Notes: a model not told the origin generated them from the sequence alone. A stretch of DNA of 64,000 nt from Microvirga ossetica (GCF_002741015.1 NZ_CP016616.1:4924501-4988500); one strand, 5' to 3'. Counted from the first letter of the stretch, positions 27,822 to 36,909 are shown. Numbers and translations: made by a program.

Positions 27822-28541
27822 GTGCTGCCCGACATGCAGGAAGATTCAGTCGATACACCCGAGGCCGATGAGCCCGAGGTCAGCCACGTTCCAGACCATG
27901 GCGAAGCCATGCGAATCGCCGAGGCGCTGCTGTTTGCCGCCGCCGTGCCCCTGAGCGTCGAGGAGCTTATCGGCCGTCTGCCGGAAGGCGCGGATGTGGA
28001 GAAGATCCTGCAGGACCTGAGCGAGCTTTATGCTCTGCGGGGCGTCAATCTCGTCCGGGTGGCCGGGAAGTGGACCTTCCGCACCGCCAGCGATCTGTCC
28101 TTCGTGCTCGCCCGCGACGTGGTCGAGCAGCGCAGGCTCTCCCGCGCTGCCATGGAGACGCTCGCCATCATCGCCTATCACCAGCCGGTGACCCGTGCAG
28201 AGATCGAGGAGATCCGCGGCGTCGCCACGTCGAAGGGCACGGTCGACCTTCTCCTGGAGACGGGCTGGGTCCGCCTGCGCGGCCGCCGGAAGGCTCCGGG
28301 CCGCCCCGTCACCTACGGCACCACCTCCGGCTTCCTGGAGCATTTCGGCCTCGATGCGATCGAGGACCTTCCGGGCCTCGAGGAGCTGAAAGGGGCGGGC
28401 TTCCTGGAAGGCCGCGTTCCCTCCGATTTCTCAGTGCCCACGCCCTCCGACGCGGATGCCCTTCGCGAGGACGAGGATCCACTCGAGGACGATCTGGTGC
28501 AGCCCCTGGACATGCACCGGACCGAGGCGGGAGAAGAATGA
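27822..28541 (+). CDS. scpB: segregation and condensation protein B
   Basis: A 239-residue ScpB with two winged-helix domains (about 28-105 and 108-190), including METLAIIAYHQPVTRAEIEE and the conserved RGRRKAPGRPVTYGTTSGFL. It forms a dimer that binds the middle of ScpA. The start is GTG 27822, directly after scpA. The C-terminal tail is acidic (DADALREDEDPLEDDLVQ). The stop overlaps the ATG of the ABC ATPase gene (ATGA). Confidence 0.92.
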   Translation: MLPDMQEDSVDTPEADEPEVSHVPDHGEAMRIAEALLFAAAVPLSVEELIGRLPEGADVEKILQDLSELYALRGVNLVRVAGKWTFRTASDLSFVLARDVVEQRRLSRAAMETLAIIAYHQPVTRAEIEEIRGVATSKGTVDLLLETGWVRLRGRRKAPGRPVTYGTTSGFLEHFGLDAIEDLPGLEELKGAGFLEGRVPSDFSVPTPSDADALREDEDPLEDDLVQPLDMHRTEAGEE

Positions 28542-29662
28542 CCTCAACCCCCGCCGGCTCCGCCCGCGACCGGTTTCGGCTGCCCCGATGGGGGCAACGC
28601 GGCACGGCGGGCGCCTCGATCCCGGCCCAGCTCGCCTTCGAGAGCCTCGTTCAGGTCTATGACAGCATGCGCGCGCTCGATGGCGTCTCGCTGACCATCG
28701 AGCCGGGGGAAATCGTCTGCCTGCTCGGCCATTCGGGCTGCGGAAAGACCACGCTGCTGCGCATCGCCGCAGGGGTCGAAGCGCCGACCTCCGGCCGGGT
28801 GCTGATGGATGGGCGCGAGGTCAGCGGGCCGCGGACCTTCCTGGAGCCCGAGCGGCGGGGCATCGGCCTGATGTTCCAGGACTACGCCCTGTTCCCGCAC
28901 ATGACGATCCTGCAGAACATCATGTTCGGGCTCAAGGATCTGTCCTCCGCCGAGGCCGGCGTCGCCGCGCGCCGCGCCCTGTCCCGCGTCGGCCTCGAGC
29001 ACTACGCCAACGAATACCCGCATACCCTGTCCGGCGGCGAGCAGCAGCGGGTCGCGCTCGCGCGCTCCATCGCGCCGCGTCCTGGCGTATTGCTGATGGA
29101 CGAGCCGTTCTCCAACCTCGACCGGCGCATGCGCGATGCCATCCGCGACGAGACCGTCGCCATCCTGCGGGAGACCGGGGCTACGACCATCGTCGTGACG
29201 CACGATCCCGAGGAGGCGATGCGCATCGCCGACCGGATCGTGCTTATGCGCGCCGGCGCGATCATCCAGCAGGGCGAGGCCGAGGAGATCTACCGGCGCC
29301 CGGCCAATCTCTTCGCCGCGCGCTTCTTCTGCGACTTCAACGAGCTTGAGGGCACGGTGCGCAACGGTCAGGTTTCCTGCCCCGTCGGCGTCTTTCCGGC
29401 GCCGCATCTCGCGGATGGACCCGCCGTCGTCTGCGTGCGGCCGCAGGGGCTGAAGCTGAAGCCGGCGGGTTTCTGCCTGCCGGGCCGTGTGGTGTCTCGC
29501 CGCTTCCTCGGCGAGGTCGATCTCGTGCATATAGACGTGCAGGGAATCGACCGTCCTCTCCAGGCCCGTGTTCACGATCCCGTTGGCGCGGTCGAGGGAC
29601 AGGATGTCGGGGTGGAGGTCGATACTAAGGATGTCCTTGTTTTCGCCGCGTCCGACGCATAG
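28538..29662 (+). CDS. ABC transporter ATP-binding protein, Fe3+/polyamine-type, orphan
   Basis: A 374-residue ATPase with Walker A LLGHSGCGKTTLLR, Q-loop GLMFQDYALFPHMT, signature TLSGGEQQRVALARS, Walker B GVLLMDEPFSNLD and switch VVTHDPEEAM. A C-terminal TOBE-like regulatory domain begins near residue 270. This is the FbpC/PotA group that powers import of iron or small organic ions. No permease or binding-protein gene is nearby, so its partner is elsewhere. It starts at ATG 28538 overlapping the scpB stop; a longer open frame upstream lies in the scpB region and is not used. Placement between scpB and tatA is a known alphaproteobacterial oddity in my judgement, not verified. Confidence 0.85.
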   Translation: MTSTPAGSARDRFRLPRWGQRGTAGASIPAQLAFESLVQVYDSMRALDGVSLTIEPGEIVCLLGHSGCGKTTLLRIAAGVEAPTSGRVLMDGREVSGPRTFLEPERRGIGLMFQDYALFPHMTILQNIMFGLKDLSSAEAGVAARRALSRVGLEHYANEYPHTLSGGEQQRVALARSIAPRPGVLLMDEPFSNLDRRMRDAIRDETVAILRETGATTIVVTHDPEEAMRIADRIVLMRAGAIIQQGEAEEIYRRPANLFAARFFCDFNELEGTVRNGQVSCPVGVFPAPHLADGPAVVCVRPQGLKLKPAGFCLPGRVVSRRFLGEVDLVHIDVQGIDRPLQARVHDPVGAVEGQDVGVEVDTKDVLVFAASDA

Positions 29663-29719
29663 GTTGGCGGCGAGTTCATATCGATAAGCCGCGCCTTTTC
29701 AGGCGCAGGAGGAATTGCC

Positions 29720-29965
29720 ATGGGTGGCACGAGTATTTGGCACTGGATCGTTGTCGGTCTGATCGTCGTCCTGCTGTTCGGACGCGGCAAGATCTCCGAC
29801 ATGATGGGCGATGTCGCAAAGGGCATCAAAGCCTTCAAGAAGGGCATGTCCGAGGACGAAACCACGCCGGCAAAGCCTGCGCAGCCGGCCGAGCCCGTCC
29901 GGACCATCGACCATCAAAACGGTACGACGACGACCACCGTCACGACCGATCACAAGGTCGGCTAA
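29720..29965 (+). CDS. tatA: twin-arginine translocase subunit TatA
   Basis: An 81-residue pore-forming Tat subunit. One N-terminal membrane helix ([13 protein letters not shown]) ends in the conserved FGRGKI hinge, followed by the amphipathic helix [16 protein letters not shown] and a polar tail rich in Thr. AGGAGG lies just before the ATG. It is the first gene of tatABC, which exports folded proteins across the inner membrane. Confidence 0.95.
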   Translation: MGGTSIWHWIVVGLIVVLLFGRGKISDMMGDVAKGIKAFKKGMSEDETTPAKPAQPAEPVRTIDHQNGTTTTTVTTDHKVG

Positions 29966-30038
29966 GCTTCGTGTGCAGCCGCTTATCGTGGCGTGTCAGT
30001 ATGCGTGAGTACCCAAGGGGCAGGTTCGAGGCCGCGTC

Positions 30039-30632
30039 ATGTTGGACATGAGCTGGGGTGAGATCATGGTGATCGGCGCCGTTGCGCTGATCGTGATCGG
30101 CCCGAAGGATCTGCCTAAAGCGCTGCGGACGGTCGGGCAGGTGACCGGCAAGCTTCGCCGCATGGCGGCCGAGTTCCAGGGCCAGTTCAACGAGGCCATG
30201 CGCGAAGCCGAGCTCGACGAGGTCAAGAAGCAGCTTCAGGGCGTGAACGATTCCGTCTCCTCGCTCGGCAACACCGACTTCAACCCGATCCAGACGATCC
30301 GGGATGAGCTGAAGACCTCGATCGAGGCACCCATGCCGGGTCCTGCGGCAATCGCCTCTCAGGATGCCGCGGACATCTCTTCCGTGGAGACCGCTTCGAC
30401 GGAGATCCAGGAGGTTGCGAACGCGTCCGACGCGACGGTGCAGGCCGTTGTGGAGGGGCGGGCGCCGGCTCCGGAGGATCCGTTGATCGAGCTGCCGCCG
30501 CCACCGAGCGTCGATCCGGCCAAGGAGATCGCCGAATCCCTGCGGCGTGAGGCCGAATACGAAGCCCAGCAGGCCGCCCTCGCCGAACACCTCTCCGAAA
30601 AACCAGAACAATCGGACGCGAAAGTCGGATGA
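30039..30632 (+). CDS. tatB: Sec-independent translocase subunit TatB
   Basis: A 197-residue protein with N-terminal helix SWGEIMVIGAVALIVIGP and the conserved GPKDLPKALRTVGQ hinge. A long amphipathic helix (about 30-75) and an acidic, Pro-rich tail follow. TatB binds TatC and the twin-arginine signal. Its stop overlaps the tatC start by four bases. The tail is longer than in enterobacteria, as is usual in rhizobia. Confidence 0.93.
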   Translation: MLDMSWGEIMVIGAVALIVIGPKDLPKALRTVGQVTGKLRRMAAEFQGQFNEAMREAELDEVKKQLQGVNDSVSSLGNTDFNPIQTIRDELKTSIEAPMPGPAAIASQDAADISSVETASTEIQEVANASDATVQAVVEGRAPAPEDPLIELPPPPSVDPAKEIAESLRREAEYEAQQAALAEHLSEKPEQSDAKVG

Positions 30633-31432
30633 CCACCGCCGTTGAAGACGATGAGGTCGAGGCTTCGCGCGCGCCTCTGATCGAGCACCTGACCGAGCTT
30701 CGCTCGCGCCTGATCAAGGCGCTGGTCGCCTTCGTGCTGATGTTCTTCATCTGCTTCGCCGGCGCGAAGTACATCTACAACGCGCTTGTCTGGCCCTACG
30801 TGCTGGCAGTAGGCTCGCCGGAGAGGGCGCATCTCGTCTATACGCACGGCCTGGAATACCTGTTCACGCAGATCCAGGTCGCCGCCTTCGGGGCCGGCTT
30901 CCTCGCCTTCCCGATCATCGCCATCCAGATCTACAAGTTCGTGGCGCCGGGCCTCTACAAGAACGAGCGCCGGGCCTTCGTGCCTTATCTCGTCGCGACG
31001 CCGGTGCTCTTCGTCATCGGCGCGTCCTGCGTCTATTTCATCGCCATGCCGCTGCTCATGCGCTTCTCGGTCGGCATGCAGCAGCTCGCGACGGATTCCA
31101 GCCCCGCCATCGAATTCCTGCCCAAGGTCAGCGAATACCTGTCGCTGATCATGACCCTGATCTTCGCCTTCGGCATCTGCTTTCAGCTGCCCGTGGTCCT
31201 GACCCTGCTCGCCCGCGCCGGGATCATCGATTCGCAGTTCCTCAAGGACAAGCGGCGCTACGCCATCGTCATCGTCTTCGTGCTCGCTGCCGTGCTTACC
31301 CCGCCGGACGTGATCAGCCAGTTCGCCCTTGCGGTCCCCACCTTGCTTCTTTACGAGGCATCCATCTTCTCCGTCCGCATGGTCGAGAGGAAGCGTGCGG
31401 AAGCCGAGGCCGCGCGCGCGGCAGAGGAGTAG
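30629..31432 (+). CDS. tatC: twin-arginine translocase subunit TatC
   Basis: A 267-residue integral membrane protein with six membrane segments. The N-terminal APLIEHLTELRSRLIKALVA and the loop FVAPGLYKNERRAFVPYL are the TatC signatures that bind the signal peptide. It is translationally coupled to tatB. The C-terminus is basic then acidic and ends in AARAAEE. serS follows after 100 bases. Confidence 0.95.
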   Translation: MTTAVEDDEVEASRAPLIEHLTELRSRLIKALVAFVLMFFICFAGAKYIYNALVWPYVLAVGSPERAHLVYTHGLEYLFTQIQVAAFGAGFLAFPIIAIQIYKFVAPGLYKNERRAFVPYLVATPVLFVIGASCVYFIAMPLLMRFSVGMQQLATDSSPAIEFLPKVSEYLSLIMTLIFAFGICFQLPVVLTLLARAGIIDSQFLKDKRRYAIVIVFVLAAVLTPPDVISQFALAVPTLLLYEASIFSVRMVERKRAEAEAARAAEE

Positions 31433-31450
31433 GAGACCGAAACGGTCTCC
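31432..31450 (+). other. hairpin after tatC without T tract
   Basis: GGAGACCG and CGGTCTCC form a perfect 8-bp stem around AAA directly at the tatC stop. No U run follows, so it may stabilise the tat mRNA 3' end or act as a Rho-dependent element. Confidence 0.35.
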
Positions 31451-31532
31451 CCATCGGCCGCCTTCCTTGGCAGAAGTTTAAGGGCGGTCGTGTCGACGGA
31501 CAGGGCCTCCTGACGAAGCAGGTCCTCATCCC

Positions 31533-32894
31533 ATGCACGACATCCGTTCCATCCGCGACAATCCCGCGGCGTTCGATCAAGGCCTCCGGAACCGGGGCAT
31601 GGAGCCCCTGTCCGCTGAGCTGATCGGCCTCGACGACAAGCGCAAGAGCGCCATCTCCGCTCTGCAGACCGCCACCGAGCGCCGCAATGCCCTCTCCAAG
31701 GAGATCGGCCAGGCCAAGGCGAAGAAGGACGAGGCGCGGGCGCAGGAGCTGATGGCCGACGTTGCGCGGATCAAGGAAACGATGCCGGAGCTGGAAGAGG
31801 CCGAGCGCGTCGCCGAGAAGGCTCTGTTCGAGGCTCTTGCCGCCATCCCCAATATTCCCAAGGAGGACGTGCCGGTCGGCGCAGACGAGCACGGCAACGT
31901 GGAGCGTCACCGTTCCGGAAAGCCGCCGACACTCAACAGCGCCAAGCAGCATTTCGAGCTCGGCGAGGCTTTGGGGCTCATGGATTTCGAGACGGCGGCG
32001 AAGCTCTCGGGCTCGCGCTTCGTGGTGCTCAAAGGCGGCCTCGCGCGGCTGGAGCGCGCGCTCGGTCAGTTCATGATCGACCTGCACACGAACGAGCACG
32101 GCTACACGGAAGTGAACCCGCCGCTGCTCGTTCGCGACGACGCCATGTTCGGCACGGCGCAGTTGCCGAAATTCGAGGACGACCAGTTCTGGGCCTTCCC
32201 CGGCAACGCGCTAGAGCAGGTCGTCGCCGCAGCGCTCGAAGGCCAGCCGCGCGATGCCATCGGCAAGATGATCAAGGACGCCCGCTACGGCATGATTCCG
32301 ACGGCGGAGGTGACGCTCACCAATCTCGTGCGTGAGCAGATCCTGTCCGAGGAGGAATTGCCCCTGCGCTTCACCGCGCTGACGCCGAGCTTCCGCGCAG
32401 AAGCCGGCTCCGCCGGTCGTGACACGCGCGGCATGATCCGCCAGCATCAGTTCGTGAAATGCGAGCTCGTCTCGATCACGACGCCCGAGACGTCCGCCGA
32501 CGAACACGAGCGCATGCTCACGAGCGCCGAGAACGTGCTGAAGAGGCTGGAGCTGCCGTTCCGCACCATGACGCTGTGCACCGGAGACATGGGATTCTCC
32601 TCGACCAAGACCTACGACATCGAGGTGTGGTTGCCGGGGCAGGGGATGTATCGCGAGATTTCGAGCTGCTCGGTCTGCTCGGATTTCCAGGCGCGGCGCA
32701 TGAATGCGCGCTATCGCGCAGCCGGCGAGAAGCAGCCGCGCTTCGTGCACACGCTCAACGGTTCGGGACTTGCGGTCGGCCGCACGCTCGTCGCGGTTCT
32801 GGAGAATTATCAGAACGAGGACGGCAGCGTCACAATCCCGTCGGTGCTGCAGCCTTATATGGGCGGCATGACCCGCATCGAGCGCCAGGCCTGA
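31533..32894 (+). CDS. serS: seryl-tRNA synthetase
   Basis: A 453-residue class IIa synthetase that charges tRNA-Ser and tRNA-Sec. The N-terminal coiled coil (about 30-105) reaches the long variable arm of tRNA-Ser. Motif 2 is in [20 protein letters not shown]; motif 3 in [20 protein letters not shown]. The length is slightly above the bacterial average of 425-430. It is followed by surE after one base, so serS, surE and pcm form one unit. Confidence 0.95.
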   Translation: MHDIRSIRDNPAAFDQGLRNRGMEPLSAELIGLDDKRKSAISALQTATERRNALSKEIGQAKAKKDEARAQELMADVARIKETMPELEEAERVAEKALFEALAAIPNIPKEDVPVGADEHGNVERHRSGKPPTLNSAKQHFELGEALGLMDFETAAKLSGSRFVVLKGGLARLERALGQFMIDLHTNEHGYTEVNPPLLVRDDAMFGTAQLPKFEDDQFWAFPGNALEQVVAAALEGQPRDAIGKMIKDARYGMIPTAEVTLTNLVREQILSEEELPLRFTALTPSFRAEAGSAGRDTRGMIRQHQFVKCELVSITTPETSADEHERMLTSAENVLKRLELPFRTMTLCTGDMGFSSTKTYDIEVWLPGQGMYREISSCSVCSDFQARRMNARYRAAGEKQPRFVHTLNGSGLAVGRTLVAVLENYQNEDGSVTIPSVLQPYMGGMTRIERQA

Positions 32895-32895
32895 C

Positions 32896-33660
32896 ATGCG
32901 CATTCTCTGCACCAACGACGATGGCATCCACGCGCCGGGGCTGAAGACCCTGGAAGCGATCGCACGCAGCCTGTCGGACGATGTGTGGGTGGTTGCGCCC
33001 GAGACCGATCAGAGCGGCGTCGCGCATTCTTTGTCGCTCAACGATCCCTTGCGCCTGCGCGAGATCTCCGACCGGCATTTCGCCGTCAAGGGCACGCCGA
33101 CCGATTGCGTGATCATGGGCGTGCGCCACCTCATGAAGGAGGCCAGGCCCGACCTCGTTCTCTCCGGCGTCAACCGGGGCCAGAACGTGGCGGAGGACGT
33201 GACCTATTCCGGTACGGTGGCCGGCGCCATCGAAGGCACGATCCTTGGCATTCCCTCGATCGCGCTCTCCCAGGCCTACGGCCCGGAGACGCGCAACGCG
33301 CCGCGCTGGCAATGCGCCGAGCATCACGGCCCCGAAGTGATCCGCAAGATCCGCGAGGCCGGAATGGACAGGGGCATCCTCGTCAACGTGAATTTCCCCG
33401 ATTGCGAGCCGGACGAGGTCGAGGGAACGGCGCTTGTCAACCAGGGCCAGCGCACGCAGGAGCTCTTACGCCTCGACGAACGCCGGGACGGGCGTGGCAA
33501 CCCTTACTTCTGGATCGCCTTCGAGCGCCGACCCTTCACGCCGGGCAACGGCACCGACCTCTGGGCCATCGCCAACCGGCGCATCGCCGTCACGCCGCTG
33601 CGCGTCGACATGACCGACGAGCCGACCCTGACGCGCTATGCGCAGGCCTTCGGCGGCTGA
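32896..33660 (+). CDS. surE: 5'/3'-nucleotidase SurE
   Basis: A 254-residue metal-dependent survival nucleotidase. The metal site is in [14 protein letters not shown], with further ligands in [11 protein letters not shown] and [10 protein letters not shown]. SurE removes phosphate from nucleoside monophosphates and short polyphosphate. The serS-surE-pcm order is conserved in alphaproteobacteria and the surE-pcm pairing reaches into gammaproteobacteria, where it is tied to stress survival. Confidence 0.94.
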   Translation: MRILCTNDDGIHAPGLKTLEAIARSLSDDVWVVAPETDQSGVAHSLSLNDPLRLREISDRHFAVKGTPTDCVIMGVRHLMKEARPDLVLSGVNRGQNVAEDVTYSGTVAGAIEGTILGIPSIALSQAYGPETRNAPRWQCAEHHGPEVIRKIREAGMDRGILVNVNFPDCEPDEVEGTALVNQGQRTQELLRLDERRDGRGNPYFWIAFERRPFTPGNGTDLWAIANRRIAVTPLRVDMTDEPTLTRYAQAFGG

Positions 33661-33674
33661 GAGTGTCGGACGCC

Positions 33675-34358
33675 ATGAACCAGGATCTGCCATTCCTGCC
33701 CGAAGCGGAGAACCGCGGCGAGCGGGAGGCGATCGGGGCCGCGTCCTTCATCCTGTCCCTGCGCGCGAAAGGCATCCGCGACACGGCGCTTTTGCGCGCC
33801 ATGGAGCTCGTCCCGCGCGAGGTTTTCGCCCCGCGCCGCTTCACCGATCTCGCCCGCACCGAGGTTGCCCTGCCGTTGCCCTGCGGCCAGACCATGACCG
33901 GGCCGGCGACGGTCGCTGCCATGCTCCTCGCGCTCGGCGTGCAGCCCGGCCAGCGGGTGCTGGAAGTGGGCACCGGCAGCGGCTACGTGACCGCGCTCCT
34001 GGCGAGGCTCGGGGCGGACGTGACCTCCGTCGAGCGCTTCAACACCCTGGCGGAAAGCGCGGCCCAGCATCTCAAGATCGTCGAGGCGGGCAAGGTCCGC
34101 CTCGAGGTCGGGGACGGCCTTGCGGTTCGCGTGCGCGAGCGGTTCGACCGCATCCTGCTCAACGGAGCCTGCCAGGAGATCCCGGAAACGGTGACGGCTC
34201 TGCTCGCGCCGGGCTCCCGCCTCGTCGGCGCGCTCACGGTCGACGGCATGCCGCATCTCATGCGGATCGAACGGGATGCAGAAGGCGAGCTGAAGCAGAA
34301 TCTCGGCGCGTCGCTGCGGATTTCGCCGCTCGTGACGGGCATCGCGGCGACGCTCTGA
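33675..34358 (+). CDS. pcm: protein-L-isoaspartate O-methyltransferase
   Basis: A 227-residue repair enzyme that methylates L-isoaspartyl residues of aged proteins with SAM. The SAM site is RVLEVGTGSGYVTALLARLG; the active-site region LPLPCGQTMTGPATVAAML precedes it. Start ATG 33675; GTG 33663 is also possible. A far longer frame is open upstream but runs through surE in another frame. The C-terminal strand region is shorter than in some members, but the catalytic domain is complete. Confidence 0.9.
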   Translation: MNQDLPFLPEAENRGEREAIGAASFILSLRAKGIRDTALLRAMELVPREVFAPRRFTDLARTEVALPLPCGQTMTGPATVAAMLLALGVQPGQRVLEVGTGSGYVTALLARLGADVTSVERFNTLAESAAQHLKIVEAGKVRLEVGDGLAVRVRERFDRILLNGACQEIPETVTALLAPGSRLVGALTVDGMPHLMRIERDAEGELKQNLGASLRISPLVTGIAATL

Positions 34359-34473
34359 ATCGCGCGAAAAAAATCTCGGACAAGGTTACGAAAAAGTGCG
34401 CATCATCAACCGTTGCTTAACCTGAACAGGCTTTTAATGGCTTCATCGAGTTGCGTTCGGTTGGGGTTCAGTG

Positions 34474-35532
34474 ATGCGGTTGCGTGTGGGTTCTGGGCAT
34501 TGGGTGGCGGTGTCGCGAATCGCTCTGGTGGGATTGATCGGCAGTGCGGCTGCCGCATGCAGCACCGATAGCGCGCGGTTTGCGGAGAATCCGTTCTCCA
34601 ACCCCTTCGCCGCCAGCGAGCGGATGGAGACGACTGCCTCGACCGCGTCACAGCCCCAGAGTCAGCCGTCCTATTCCGCGGCTCCGATGGCGACGCCTTC
34701 GGTCCATGCGCAGGCCCTGCCGCCCGTGCAGTCCCAGCCCCTGTCGCAGCCGACCCGCATCGCTTCCGCTCCGGCCCCGATTCAGCCCCGCCCCGTGCCG
34801 GTGGCTCAGACCGCTCCGGCCCAGCCCAAGTTCCGCCTCGTCGACACCTCGAAGGTGCCGGCCGCCACGACCCCCGTCGCAGCCGCCGAGCCGGTAAAGC
34901 GCGTCCGTCCCGGCATGACCTCGACGGCCCAGGCGCCCGCTCCCGCGAAATCCGCGCCGATGCAGGTCGCCTCCGCCACGAACGAGCCGCTCGTGTCCGC
35001 TCCCAAGCCCCTCGTGTCGGCCCCGAAGCCGGTCGTCGAGCAGCCCAAGGTGGCCGCACTCACCCAGCCTGAGCCGATGAAGCCGGCCGTGGCGGTGCAG
35101 CCGACCGCTCCGCAGCCCGAGGCCAAAGCGCCCGCGCCGGAGCCTGAGGCGACTGCCAGCGTGTCCGGCGACTTCCGCTGGCCTGCCCGTGGCCGCGTCA
35201 TCGCCGGCTTCGGCGCCAATGGCGGCAATGAGGGCATCAACATCGCCGTTCCCGAGGGCACGCCGGTCAAGGCCACAGAGGCCGGCACGGTGACCTACGC
35301 GGGCAGCGAGGTGAAGGGCTACGGCAACCTCGTCCTTATCCGGCACGAGAACGGCTACGTCTCGGCCTATGCCCATAACGGCGCGCTCAGCGTCAAGCGC
35401 GGTGAGCAGGTGAAGCGCGGCCAGGTAATCGCGACCTCCGGCCAGTCCGGCAACGTGACCTCGCCGCAACTCCACTTCGAGATCCGCAAGGGTGCGCAGC
35501 CCGTCGACCCGATGAAGTATCTCGGCGGCTAA
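34474..35532 (+). CDS. NlpD-like LytM/M23 factor, degenerate active site
   Basis: A 352-residue envelope protein with an N-terminal hydrophobic export signal (ALVGLIGSAAAACSTDS, a possible but weak lipobox). A Pro/Ala-rich linker of about 180 residues without a recognisable LysM domain precedes a C-terminal M23/LytM domain (about 235-352). In that domain the usual metal ligands HxxxD are replaced (GGNEGINIAVPEG), while the later His in YAHNGAL and LHFEIRKG remain. Such degenerate LytM domains do not cut peptidoglycan but activate amidases at the septum. Its place behind surE-pcm matches nlpD in other proteobacteria. GTG 34471 is an alternative start. Confidence 0.85.
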   Translation: MRLRVGSGHWVAVSRIALVGLIGSAAAACSTDSARFAENPFSNPFAASERMETTASTASQPQSQPSYSAAPMATPSVHAQALPPVQSQPLSQPTRIASAPAPIQPRPVPVAQTAPAQPKFRLVDTSKVPAATTPVAAAEPVKRVRPGMTSTAQAPAPAKSAPMQVASATNEPLVSAPKPLVSAPKPVVEQPKVAALTQPEPMKPAVAVQPTAPQPEAKAPAPEPEATASVSGDFRWPARGRVIAGFGANGGNEGINIAVPEGTPVKATEAGTVTYAGSEVKGYGNLVLIRHENGYVSAYAHNGALSVKRGEQVKRGQVIATSGQSGNVTSPQLHFEIRKGAQPVDPMKYLGG

Positions 35533-35581
35533 ACCTGAAGCAGTTTCGGTCGGCGCCCGACCTTTGGAGCTGACCCAATGA

Positions 35582-35620
35582 GGGGACGGTGGAGCTCAGC
35601 CACCGTCCCTTTGTCGTTTT
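35582..35620 (+). terminator. strong terminator after nlpD-like gene
   Basis: Perfect 10-bp stem GGGACGGTGG / CCACCGTCCC (35583-35592 with 35600-35609), seven-base loop, then TTTGTCGTTTT. It closes the serS-surE-pcm-nlpD unit. Confidence 0.85.
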
Positions 35621-35705
35621 CGGCTTTATGGCCGCATGGCTGCAACACGAGCGGCCGCGGCAGCTCCGGTGTCGTCCCCGGCGGTCCGCGGATGACAAGC
35701 GAGCG

Positions 35706-35985
35706 ACACTCCCTCTCCCGTGCGGGAGAGGGTTGGGGTGAGGGCAGGCCGATGGTCGGTGGAGCGCTGCGGTCGACGCCTTCGATGGCAGAGGCGGGGG
35801 ATGCCCTGTCCTGAAACCGCACGCCTTCACCCATGCCCCTGTCTCGCCTCGGAGAGAAGAGACCCGCGTGTCATCCCCGGCGGCCGCAGGCCGGGAAGGG
35901 GATCCATCCGCGCCCTCAGCGGTTTGATGGATTCCCTTCCCTTCCGCTGGCTGCGCCATCTCCGGCCGGGAATGACACTGTCCTT
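35706..35985. repeat. intergenic palindromes in a gene-free stretch
   Basis: A small inverted repeat at 35706-35744 (CCCTCTCCCGTGCGGGAGAG) and a larger one at about 35870-35985 (GTCATCCCCGGCGGCCGCAG... to ...CCGGCCGGGAATGACAC, with GGGGATCCATC/GATGGATTCCC inside). The gene-free stretch runs from 35533 to 36909. It holds these, then palindrome A, the LexA-box element, B and C; no coding gene is supported. Confidence 0.7.
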
Positions 35986-35999
35986 CATAACACCCACTC

Positions 36000-36093
36000 A
36001 CGTCATGGCCGGCCTTGTGCCGGCCATCCCGATGCGGACAAGCGCGGCGCCTCTAACAATCGGGATCACCGGCACGAGGCCGGTGATGACGTG
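36000..36093. repeat. intergenic palindrome, type A, copy 2
   Basis: CGTCATGGCCGGCCTTGTGC...GGCGCCTCTAACAATCGGGA...CACCGGCACGAGGCCGGTGA. Compared with copy 1 the two arms are swapped in order, that is, the palindrome is inverted relative to the core. Confidence 0.7.
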
Positions 36094-36135
36094 AGAGGGT
36101 CAACGGGAGGCAAGCGGATGCGAGAGCAACGTTAT

Positions 36136-36179
36136 GTTCTCACTTTGTTCTTGACAGAGATGGCAACCTCGGCTATACA
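36136..36179 (+). promoter_or_regulatory. LexA box plus sigma70 promoter, element copy 2
   Basis: GTTC-TCACTTT-GTTC (36136-36150) directly followed by TTGACA (36151-36156), a 17-base spacer and TATACA (36174-36179). Spacing is identical to the other two copies. Confidence 0.8.
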
Positions 36180-36383
36180 CTTGCGCAAGATCTGCTCCTG
36201 CACGAGGGGCGCGCTCGCGAGGCGTCGCAGTGTGGGAGCAGGCACGGTCCCGTGACAGGTCTCGCACCCCTGTCGACGGGAGGCCCAGGCTGTGTGCTGC
36301 TGAATAGGGATTGGTCCCAGGCCGCCGCTGACGTTGCGGTTCCCGCCTCGGGCAGTCACCGAACCGGCACCGCCTGTCCGCCT

Positions 36384-36415
36384 AAAAAAGCCGTGCGCGA
36401 AGCGGCCTCCCGGCT
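36384..36415 (-). terminator. opposite-strand terminator in element copy 2
   Basis: Minus-strand AGCCG...CGGCT hairpin followed by six T, identical to copies 1 and 3. Confidence 0.6.
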
Positions 36416-36566
36416 CTTCCATCAAACGCATGCATCCTCGAGCCGGGCTGCCGATCGCGCCACCCTCGATCTCACCACAGGCTCGGAGCCCAAAGCTCCG
36501 GGCCCACAGGTGCTGGCTGTTTGACATCGCCTGAACAATACCTCTCCGCGTCAGGGCCATACCCGC

Positions 36567-36821
36567 GACGTCATGGCCGGACTGGGTCCGGCCACCCACG
36601 TCTTAGGACCCTCTGCGCCGTCAAGACGTGGCTCCCCGGGACGAGCTCGGGGATGACGGTAAGGCGCCTGGAATCGCCGCAGTGGAGATCCGGCATTGTT
36701 CAACGAGTGAAGCGCCACAAGCTCTCTCCCCCTTGTGGGGGAGAGGGGGTGTGAGCGATAGCCGATCAAGCTCCGGCGTCAGCACCCCCCTCCCTGGCCC
36801 TCCCCCACAAGGAGAGAGGGG
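36567..36821. repeat. intergenic palindromes B and C, copy 2
   Basis: Type B at 36567-36660 (CGACGTCATGGCCGGACTGG... AAGACGTGG) and type C at 36723-36821 (CTCTCCCCCTTGTGGGGGAG... CCTCCCCCACAAGGAGAG, centre with GTGAGCGATAGCCGATCAAG). They lie in the same order behind the core as in copies 1 and 3. Confidence 0.75.
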
Positions 36822-36909
36822 AACAGCGCGTTATCCTGCACCCGATTCCGGATCGTCACTTACGCTGCGTCCGGAATGACAGTGAGAGCATGATCCCGGC
36901 TGCGACCGT

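Larger units (their letters stand above)
36127..36529 (+). repeat. SOS-box intergenic element core, copy 2
   Basis: About 403 bp, the same element as 9935-10343 and the reverse strand of 61123-61526. It has a LexA box, promoter, CTGCTCC/GGAGCAG outer stem, CACGGTCCCGTG hairpin, GACAGG/CCTGTC hairpin, AGGGATTGGTCCC hairpin, opposite-strand terminator and GGAGC-N5-GCTCC hairpin. A frame of 90 codons from GTG 36252 is open, but its substitutions relative to the other copies are mostly amino-acid changing and it lacks a ribosome-binding site at proper distance. I therefore treat it as non-coding. Confidence 0.7.

Noticed and set aside
32985..34358. A 457-codon reading of pcm through surE
   Set aside because: The upstream half is the out-of-frame shadow of surE; Pcm proteins are about 220 residues.
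36252..36524. A 90-codon frame in element copy 2 that is also open (94 codons) in copy 3
   Set aside because: Copy 1 has a TGA in the same frame, differences between copies mostly change amino acids, the 3' part drifts in length, and there is no well-placed ribosome-binding site. Structured RNA explains the conservation better.
35706..36821. Dense repeats considered as a CRISPR array
   Set aside because: Repeats are palindromes of different families without regular spacing or unique spacers of constant length, and no cas genes are near.
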